64,000 nt of DNA, taken from Actinomycetes bacterium (GTDB lineage Bacteria > Actinomycetota > Acidimicrobiia > Acidimicrobiales > RAAP-2). Of this stretch, positions 57,874 to 64,000 are shown piece after piece. The position numbers were made by a program, and so were the translations under genes. The notes under the pieces are model-generated. The model was given only the letters and a program-made list of their open reading frames with translations. It was not told the DNA's origin and did not search any database. Every line of letters starts with the position of its first letter. Positions within the stretch are counted from its first letter, which is position 1. Location of the stretch: NCBI GenBank assembly GCA_021823525.1, contig JAKANY010000006.1, positions 24,734-88,733 on the forward strand, written 5' to 3'.

Positions 57874-60627
57874 TCAGCGCATCCGCGGCGCATCCGTGGC
57901 GATGGGGGGAGGGCTCGGCGCGCCGGCACCGCGCGGCGTCGGGCCCGACGCGTCGAGGCCGGCCTGGCGGCGTCGCGACGCGGTGTGATCCAGGGCCTGG
58001 TAGGCGCCGGCGGGGTCACCGCGACGCGTGAGCAACTCGGCGAGGGCCGTCGCCGCCAGGGGATTGAGGGGGTCGGCGCGGTGCGCCTGTCGCCAGTAGT
58101 GCTCCGCGTCCCCGAGGTGCCCGCACGTCTCGGCGACGCGTGCGGCCTCGCCGAGCGCGGCGAGCCACTGTGCCTGCAGGTCGTCGCGCATATCGTCGAG
58201 TACCTCGACGTAGCGCAGGGTCGGGGCCAGTGGCGCGGGATACCGGTCCAGCGCGCGGTGGTACCACGCGAGCGCTGTCTCGGGATCGAGCGACCCGCCA
58301 GCGGCCTCGCGGGCGCGCCGCAGGGCCAGGTGGAATCCGTCAACGTCGACAACCGCTTCGGGGATCAGGCGCACCATGTCGCCTCGACGCACCACGAGAG
58401 GGCCGGTGACGGCGTGCAGGTGGCTGAGGACGTTGCGCAGCCGTCGGCGGCCACGTGCCTCGTCGGCCTCGGGCCAGAGAGCATCGATCAGCTCGCCGAC
58501 GTGCCACGCCCGTCGTCGACTCGCCAGAAGGGCCAGCACCAGTTGCCACTGGGGCTGGAGTGCCGCGGGTCGTCCGTCGACGACGACCTCGAGACGGCCC
58601 AGGACGTTGACGACGACGTCCGGCTCGGCGTGGCCTCTCGGTGTGTCCTGCTCGAGCAGTCGGGCCAGGCCGTCCAGACTGAGGGGCGCACCGGGTGGTC
58701 GCGGACTGAGGCCGAGCCCCGCTCCCTCGAAGGCCGCGGCCAGCTGGCCGGCCCACGAGGCGGGAACCACGAGACCGAGCGACGCGAGAAGGTCTCGGGC
58801 GTGGCGATGCAGGCGACGCGCGATGTCGGGTTCCTGGCGGGCCCGCGCAGCGGCGTGGACGAGAGTCGCCAGCGCGAGGTTGCGCCCGTCGCGCAGGTCG
58901 CGCGCGAACAGGTGACCCGCCTGTGCGGACTCGCGCGCACTCGAGGCGAGATCACCCTCGTAGAACCACGCGATAGCCCGGTGGAGGAGGCTCACCGCCT
59001 GGCCGTGCCGGTCATCGACCGCGACCTCGATCGACAGGGCGCGGTCGAGATGGCCCAGGGCGTCGGTGACGCGCGAGCGCTGCAGCGCGACCAGGGCCAG
59101 GTTGGCGTGCACCAGCGCCGCCTCGCTCCAGCGTTGTTCCGACTCGAGGACGTCCAAGCTGGCGGTGAACTCGTCGTGTGCGCCGACGACGTCATCGGCG
59201 AAGAGGGCGACGAGCCCGCGATGGTTCGCCATCCGGGCGAGCAGCACGGGGTCCTGAACCGAGGGGGCCGACGCCAGAGTCTGGCGCGCGCGGATCTCGT
59301 CTCCTTGACGCCACGCGAGGAGGGCCGCTCCGTCACAGAGCCGGGCCCGATCGAGGTCGGCGAGGTCGTCGCGGTCCAGCAGGCGCTCGAGCCACCAGCG
59401 ACCCTCGGCGAAGCGACCCGTGATCTCCCACACCCGCCATGCGCATCGCCCGAGGCTCGCGGCATCGGAGGGGTCCGGGCTCGAGAGGGTCGTCGCGAGC
59501 GCGGCGCGCAGGTTGTCCAGATGCGTCAGGGACCGGTGCAGCCGCTGGTGTACCAGCGGTCCGCTGATCAGCGCGTCGTCGGGCCCGAGCAGGTCCCGGC
59601 ACCATCTCAGGACCGGCGAGGCTGCGGTGTGGGCGGCGGATTCCGGTGTGACGCATCGGCGTACGGCGGGCAGGACGTGGTACGTGGCCACGGTGTCGTC
59701 GCGTGACACGCGGATGAGGCCCGTGGCAACGAGACCCGCCAGCGTCGCCGCTTCGTCGAGAGACTCGGGGGCGTGGTTGCCATCCGGGGCGTCGAGAAGT
59801 GGTGCGAACCCCCCGGGGAAGCTGGCGAGGCTGACGAGTGTAGTGCGGGCGGTTGCGCCCAGTCGGGCAAGGGCCCACCGGATCAGCGCCGCAGTTCGCT
59901 CGTGGGGCGTCGTGCCCGCTAGGTGCTCGGCGAGCGACGAGACGACCTCGCCCAGCGACGCGGACAGCGTCGCTCGCGCGATGAGGTCCACGGCCAAGGG
60001 GAGCCCGCCGCTCAACTCCGCGAGATGGGCGAGCATCGAGGGCGACGTCGCGATGTCACCGCCTCCCGCTCTCGTGAGGCGATCGGCGAAGAGCGACGCG
60101 GTGACCGAAGGCTCGGCCGCGCCGTGCGCTCGGTGGGGCAGAGGCGGAACCTCGACCGTGCGCACCGTGCCGCTGGTCATCGGCTCGCTGGAGGCAATCA
60201 CCAGGCGCGTCCACGGCATCCGCGCGCGTACTCGCGCGAGCCCCGAGGCAAGTTCCGAGGTGGCCACCGCATCGGCCTGGTCGAGGACGATCACGCGCCG
60301 CACTGACGTGGCGCCGCCGCCCTCGAGGAGGGCGTGGATCACGAGCTCGTCGAGGAGCTCCCCGACCGGCAGTCCGCTCGGCAGGCGGTCCAGGTGGAGG
60401 GTCGCGAACGTGCTGTCGCCCTCGAGCTGGCGAGCGACGGCTCGCGCCGTCGCGCTCGTGCCCACGCCGTGGAGGCCCACGAGGGCGACAGCGCCGTCCG
60501 CCTCGATAGCGTCGAGTGCCATGGCGACGACGGCGTCGCGAGCCAGGAGCTCCCGTGGTGCGGGCCGGAGCGCCCCGGTGGCCCGTGCGGAACGTGCTCG
60601 AGGAGATGGCGACGCGTGACGACCCAT
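57874..60627 (-). CDS. SARP/BTAD-type regulator with N-terminal NTPase and C-terminal DNA-binding domain
   Basis: A 917-residue protein. Residues 20-330 form a STAND-type NTPase region, but the P-loop reads GLHGVGTS (51-58) with Thr in place of the essential Lys; VIVLDQAD is a Walker B-like strand. Residues about 350-650 are TPR-like helical repeats. Residues about 665-900 contain an OmpR-type winged helix (VNVLGRLEVVVDGRPAAL, LIDALWPEADEARGRRRLRNVLSHLH) and a BTAD domain. In most SARP proteins the DNA-binding part comes first, so the order is reversed. Likely a transcription factor for nearby exported-protein genes, but the targets are unknown. Confidence 0.82.
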   Translation of the reverse strand: MGRHASPSPRARSARATGALRPAPRELLARDAVVAMALDAIEADGAVALVGLHGVGTSATARAVARQLEGDSTFATLHLDRLPSGLPVGELLDELVIHALLEGGGATSVRRVIVLDQADAVATSELASGLARVRARMPWTRLVIASSEPMTSGTVRTVEVPPLPHRAHGAAEPSVTASLFADRLTRAGGGDIATSPSMLAHLAELSGGLPLAVDLIARATLSASLGEVVSSLAEHLAGTTPHERTAALIRWALARLGATARTTLVSLASFPGGFAPLLDAPDGNHAPESLDEAATLAGLVATGLIRVSRDDTVATYHVLPAVRRCVTPESAAHTAASPVLRWCRDLLGPDDALISGPLVHQRLHRSLTHLDNLRAALATTLSSPDPSDAASLGRCAWRVWEITGRFAEGRWWLERLLDRDDLADLDRARLCDGAALLAWRQGDEIRARQTLASAPSVQDPVLLARMANHRGLVALFADDVVGAHDEFTASLDVLESEQRWSEAALVHANLALVALQRSRVTDALGHLDRALSIEVAVDDRHGQAVSLLHRAIAWFYEGDLASSARESAQAGHLFARDLRDGRNLALATLVHAAARARQEPDIARRLHRHARDLLASLGLVVPASWAGQLAAAFEGAGLGLSPRPPGAPLSLDGLARLLEQDTPRGHAEPDVVVNVLGRLEVVVDGRPAALQPQWQLVLALLASRRRAWHVGELIDALWPEADEARGRRRLRNVLSHLHAVTGPLVVRRGDMVRLIPEAVVDVDGFHLALRRAREAAGGSLDPETALAWYHRALDRYPAPLAPTLRYVEVLDDMRDDLQAQWLAALGEAARVAETCGHLGDAEHYWRQAHRADPLNPLAATALAELLTRRGDPAGAYQALDHTASRRRQAGLDASGPTPRGAGAPSPPPIATDAPRMR

Positions 60628-61089
60628 GGCCCCCCTGGTCGAACGGGATCATTGTAGGGAACGGGAGGTGCGTCCGGCTGGTCGCGTGCGGTTCTGGCAA
60701 CGACGCGAGTCTGGCGAGGCAGGACGTGGTGTGCGCGCCTGCAGAATGGGAGAACGGGACCTCGGCCGCCGTGTTCGACGTCGCAGCTGGCAAGAGGCTC
60801 TCGGCGTGCGAACGCGCGATGTCGAACGCTCCCCGCGAGGGTGGGCTCACGTCGCCACGCCACGGCGGAGCTCTCGCCCGGCCACCGAGGGCTCGCACCC
60901 CCACGCGCCGAGCAGAGATCAGTCCCTCGATCTGTACCGTCGTCGACGACCCCGCGACATCCTCGTGCGCGTGGACCATCCGTGTCGCGTCCTTGTCAGC
61001 TCCGAGGGATGCGTCTCGGCGCGGCGAGGGGATGTCGCTCCGCAGGGCTCTGGAGGGACCAGAATGTGCCCGGACCGATCGGAGGGCAC
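60628..61089. other. Intergenic region without a recognisable gene
   Basis: About 460 bases between the divergent regulator and the secreted protein gene. Open frames cross it but have no SD, no domain and Arg-rich composition typical of GC shadows. It must hold the promoters of both flanking genes; no single promoter pair could be picked. Confidence 0.55.
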
Positions 61090-61995
61090 GTGCGCCGGAC
61101 GTTGATGTCTCTCGTCGCCGCTATGGCGATCATCGCGGCGACCGCGAGCGTGGCCACCGCCTCGGGTGGTGCGGCGGTCACGGGCACCGTCGTTGTGGGC
61201 GCCAGCGGGGCACCTGTGGCGGGTGCGTGCATCCGCCTGCTCACCTCCAGCACGCGCTCGCCCCTCGGGGCGGCGCGCCAGTCATCGTCGACGGGGGAGT
61301 TCCAGTTCGGCGGCCTCGTCCCGGGGTCCTACGTGCTGGCCACCTGCCTGCCCCCCACGTCGCCCTACGCGCAGGCGTCGATGCGGGTCTCCGCGAGTCC
61401 GACGACCAGCAGTGCCCCGGTCCGACTGACTCTGGAGCTGGGCGGCTCGCTGAGCGGGACCCTCGTGAGCTCGGCGGGTGGGCCGGCGCGAGGGCTCGAA
61501 GTCCTCGCGTCGCCGCGGGGTGGCGCGGCCCAGCCCGGCGAGATGTTCACCCCGCCCCGGTCACTGGCCAACGGCCGCTATACGGTCACCAACCTGGCTC
61601 CGGGCGTCTACGTCGCGGGAATCGGCGATGAGACAGGACCGGGTGACCGCTGGGGCTACACCTCAGCCCAGTCCGCGCCCGTTCGCGTCGTGGCGGGCGC
61701 GACGACCGCCGTCCCGCCGTTGCGCGTGACCGCCGATGGGGCGATCACGGGAGTCGCCGTCGACTTCAGCACCGGGCGCCCACTGGCGCACACGTGCCTC
61801 CAGGCCAAGGGCCCCGGAATGTCCTATCCCGCGACGCCGTCGGCGACCGGTCGCTTCACCTTCACGGCGTTGGTCCCCGGACGGTGGGTCATCGCGACGT
61901 GCTTCGCCACCGCCGGGGTCGCGCGCCATGTGAGTGAGCCCATCGTTGTGCGCACGGGCGCGCTGACCAGCGCCGGGTCCTTGCGCCTGAGCTGA
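61090..61995 (+). CDS. Secreted carboxypeptidase-regulatory-like (prealbumin-fold) repeat protein
   Basis: A 301-residue exported protein. Head MRRTLMSLVAAMAIIAATASVATASG is a signal peptide. The rest comprises about three beta-sandwich units of the carboxypeptidase regulatory-like type: AVTGTVVVGASGAPVAGACIRLL...GEFQFGGLVPGSYVLATC, GGSLSGTLVSSAGGPARGLEVLA...GRYTVTNLAPGVYVAGIG, and GAITGVAVDFSTGRPLAHTCLQA...GRFTFTALVPGRWVIATC. Paired Cys in units one and three may be disulfide-bonded. Function unknown, perhaps cell-surface binding. GTG start follows GGAGGG. Confidence 0.8.
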   Translation: MRRTLMSLVAAMAIIAATASVATASGGAAVTGTVVVGASGAPVAGACIRLLTSSTRSPLGAARQSSSTGEFQFGGLVPGSYVLATCLPPTSPYAQASMRVSASPTTSSAPVRLTLELGGSLSGTLVSSAGGPARGLEVLASPRGGAAQPGEMFTPPRSLANGRYTVTNLAPGVYVAGIGDETGPGDRWGYTSAQSAPVRVVAGATTAVPPLRVTADGAITGVAVDFSTGRPLAHTCLQAKGPGMSYPATPSATGRFTFTALVPGRWVIATCFATAGVARHVSEPIVVRTGALTSAGSLRLS

Positions 61996-62025
61996 CGCGA
62001 ACCCGAGCCCCGGGGACCGGCGCTG

Positions 62026-62031
62026 TAGGGT
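62026..62031 (+). promoter_or_regulatory. -10-like TAGGGT box
   Basis: TAGGGT lies 31 bases before the acetyl-CoA-synthetase-like gene and inside a small GGCGC/GCGCC hairpin. Similar TAnnnT boxes occur upstream of other genes here. No clear -35 element. Confidence 0.3.
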
Positions 62032-62062
62032 GGCGCCAGCACACCGCGACGGAGGGGGAGCG

Positions 62063-63889
62063 ATGGACACCGAGCCGCACGCGAGCGCCGAGGTTCCCGA
62101 GCGCGAGTCCGACTTGGGCGACCTGCCCCCGATGGTGCGCGACAGTCACCTGGTCGCGCCGCCGCACCCGCCGTCGGGCCGACTGCCCGTGGCCACGACC
62201 GCGCAGTACCGCGATCTCTACGCCAGCTCGCTCGCGGATCTCGGCGCCTACTGGGCTCAGGTCGCCGCCGACTTCGAGTGGATGGGAGGCTGGCCGCCGT
62301 CGCCCGCCCTCGAGGGCGACCTCGCCGAGGGGTTCTCCTTCTTCCCCGGTGCGCGGGGAAACGTCAGTGTCAACTGCGTCGACCGCCACGCGCGCACCAC
62401 CCCCGACAAGGTCGCCATCCACTGGATCGGCGAGGACGGCGAGCGCCGTGCGTGGACCTACGCGGAGTTCGCCGAGCAGACGGCCCGCTTCGCCCAGGCC
62501 CTGGTGGACCTCGGCGTGGGGAAGGGCGATGTCGTCGCCGTCTACCTGCCCAACCTGCTCGAGACCTTCGCCGTCGTGCACGGGTGCCTGCGCATCGGGG
62601 CCCTCTACAACATCGTGTTCTCGGGCTTCTCGCCCGCGGCCCTGGCCGACCGCGTGATCGACACCGGTGCCAAGGTCGTCGTGACCGCCGACGAGACCTT
62701 CCGTCGCGGCCGGGCCATCGCGCTCAAGGCGACCCTCGACCAGGTGCTGGGGGACCTGTCGAGCGTCGAGCACGTGATCGTCGTGCGGCGCTCGGGCAAT
62801 CCCGCGGTCCCGATGGTCGCGCCGCGCGACCGCTACTACGACGAGATCGTGGCCGCAACCGCCCACGGAGCCGCGCCCGTCGCCTTGGAGGCCAACGACC
62901 CGGGCTTCATCATCTACACCAGCGGCACCAGCGCCAAGCCCAAGGGCCTGGTGCACTCGGGGCTGGGCTTCCTCACCGGCGCGTACCACAACGTGCGCTA
63001 CGCCCTCGACCTCGGGCCGGACGACGTCTACTGGTGCACGGCCGACTGCGGGTGGCTGACGTTCCCCATCTTCGAGCTCATCGGCGCGACCGCCCACGGC
63101 GCGACCATGATCGCGACCGAGGGCGCGCTCGACTTCCCAGCCCCCGATCGCCTCTACGCGATCCTGGCCGAGTACCACGTGACCAAGATCTTCACCGCCC
63201 CCACGGTGCTGCGCATGCTCGCGCGCCACGGCGAGGAGCTGGCGCGTCGCTTCGACCTGTCCGACCTGAAGCTGGTGGCCCTGGTCGGCGAGCCCCTCGA
63301 CGCGACGACCTGGACCTGGGTGCGCGACCACGTCGGTGACGGTCGCGTCGAGATCAACAACACCTACGGCCAGAGCGAGACGGGCAGCGCCTGGACCTCG
63401 TCGCTGGTGGGGGTGACCGAGGCCAAGCCCGGCTCGTGCGGCGTGGCCCTGCCGGGCCACGCCTACGCGATCCTGGACGCCGAGGGCGCTCCGGTGCGGC
63501 CGGGCGAGGCGGGCTACCTGACGATCACCGCGCCGTTCCCGACGCTCTTCCGGGGGATCTGGCACGACCCCGAGCGCTACCGCACGCAGTACTTCACGCG
63601 CTTCGGATCCCACCGCTACGACAGCGCCGACGCGGCCATCGAGGACGGCGACGGCCACGTGTGGGTCGTGGGGCGCGTCGACGACGTGATCAATGTGGCG
63701 GCCCACCGCCTGTCGACCATGGAGATGGAGAGTGCCCTGCTGACGACGCCGGGCGTCGCCGAGGCGGCCGTGATCGGCGTCGCGGACCCGGTCAAGGGCC
63801 AGGTCCCCGAGGCCTTCGTCACGCTCAGCGCGTCGGCGAGCGGGACCGTGAGCGAGGAGGACCTCGCCGAGCGCCTAGGAGTCTGTTGA
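62063..63889 (+). CDS. Acetyl/propionyl-CoA synthetase-like gene, 3'-truncated
   Basis: A 608-residue ANL enzyme of the acetyl-CoA synthetase type: YTSGTSAKPKGLVHSG (P-loop-like), NNTYGQSETGS, and the hinge GDGHVWVVGRVDDVINVAAHRLSTMEMES. It then stops at LAERLGVC. The C-terminal region that carries the adenylation lysine (PKTRSGKI-type motif) is missing; acetyl-CoA synthetases usually run about 40-50 residues further. The last codons (CTA GGA GTC TGT) break the GC-rich codon pattern, and an IS-like end starts there. It has a strong SD GGAGGGGGAG. Probably inactive in adenylation unless another partner complements it. Confidence 0.85.
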   Translation: MDTEPHASAEVPERESDLGDLPPMVRDSHLVAPPHPPSGRLPVATTAQYRDLYASSLADLGAYWAQVAADFEWMGGWPPSPALEGDLAEGFSFFPGARGNVSVNCVDRHARTTPDKVAIHWIGEDGERRAWTYAEFAEQTARFAQALVDLGVGKGDVVAVYLPNLLETFAVVHGCLRIGALYNIVFSGFSPAALADRVIDTGAKVVVTADETFRRGRAIALKATLDQVLGDLSSVEHVIVVRRSGNPAVPMVAPRDRYYDEIVAATAHGAAPVALEANDPGFIIYTSGTSAKPKGLVHSGLGFLTGAYHNVRYALDLGPDDVYWCTADCGWLTFPIFELIGATAHGATMIATEGALDFPAPDRLYAILAEYHVTKIFTAPTVLRMLARHGEELARRFDLSDLKLVALVGEPLDATTWTWVRDHVGDGRVEINNTYGQSETGSAWTSSLVGVTEAKPGSCGVALPGHAYAILDAEGAPVRPGEAGYLTITAPFPTLFRGIWHDPERYRTQYFTRFGSHRYDSADAAIEDGDGHVWVVGRVDDVINVAAHRLSTMEMESALLTTPGVAEAAVIGVADPVKGQVPEAFVTLSASASGTVSEEDLAERLGVC

Positions 63890-64000
63890 ACAACGGCCTC
63901 CGAAGACGTAGGTTCACCAGTGCACGTCCGGTAATGGCCGAGTCGAAGCGCTGGCGCGAAGAGGGTGAAGTCAGCCGCCCCGACAGGGTTGATCCCAGAT
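63878..64000. mobile_element. Possible left end of an insertion sequence
   Basis: The sequence GAGTCTGTTGAAC at 63879-63891 looks like the terminal inverted repeat of several IS families (IS1182/IS5-like ends begin similarly). It lies exactly where the acetyl-CoA synthetase reading frame is broken, after a CTAG tetranucleotide (63875-63878) that some IS use as a target. The 110 bases to the window edge encode no recognisable transposase start, and the other end is outside the window, so this stays a candidate. Confidence 0.4.

Noticed and set aside
60628..61089. Plus-strand frames before the secreted protein
   Set aside because: Arg-rich shadows without SD; the signal peptide clearly starts at 61090.
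1..64000. CRISPR arrays, tRNA or rRNA genes
   Set aside because: No regularly spaced repeats and no cloverleaf or rRNA-like conserved stretches were noticed on either strand.

Overview
The window is high-GC, dense and rich in GTG starts, with many ATGA-type start/stop overlaps. Gene content suggests an actinobacterium: a Pat-type lysine acetyltransferase, an Rv1355c-like fused E1/nitroreductase protein, a SARP-type regulator, DUF4232 and DUF3048 exported proteins and fused AccDA. My guess, from gene content only, is a lineage near the Acidimicrobiia. No rRNA, tRNA or CRISPR array was seen.

Layout. 0-3.7 kb: partial methyltransferase, MarR regulator, divergent DUF2236 oxygenase, then a tight GNAT - HDAC-family deacetylase - universal stress protein operon. 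4.1-15.2 kb: a type IV pilus locus (PilB, PilC, three unusual prepilins, major pilin PilA, PilT, a DUF429 protein and convergent prepilin peptidase PilD). 15.4-31.9 kb: a cyclic-di-GMP block with an Rv1355c-like protein, GAF-GGDEF-EAL, GGDEF, an unknown protein, a GT-C-like membrane protein, two HD-GYP phosphodiesterases and two PAS-GGDEF-EAL proteins. 31.9-47.3 kb: mostly metabolic and housekeeping genes, including a RidA-alpha/beta hydrolase fusion, an acyl-CoA synthetase, AIM24, AccDA, a DUF3048 lipoprotein, MscL with a zinc ribbon, an EF-G-like protein, a second GT-C paralogue, an Nramp-like transporter, an aldo/keto reductase and a glycerate kinase.

47.3-55.7 kb: a sulfur/electron-transfer operon behind a perfect CRP/FNR-type palindrome: TusA, MvhD-like, an HdrA with a GltD/NfnB-like module nested inside it, a second HdrA, a small winged-helix-like protein, a QmoC-like HdrC-membrane fusion and DsrE2, followed by a convergent sulfide:quinone oxidoreductase. 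55.8-64 kb: a MaoC dehydratase, a strong bidirectional hairpin, a secreted ScyD/ScyE-like beta-propeller, a SARP-type regulator with reversed domain order, a secreted carboxypeptidase-regulatory-like protein, and an acetyl-CoA-synthetase-like gene that lacks its C-terminal catalytic domain and runs into what looks like an insertion-sequence end.

How parts fit. The N-terminus of PilB carries the tandem 24-residue motif of the c-di-GMP-binding MshEN domain, and six c-di-GMP-making or -breaking proteins follow within about 25 kb, so pilus assembly here is probably set by local c-di-GMP. The TusA/DsrE2/Hdr-Qmo/SQR block looks like a route moving sulfane sulfur and feeding its electrons to the quinone pool. 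These functional statements are inference from domain content; no database search or computation was run.
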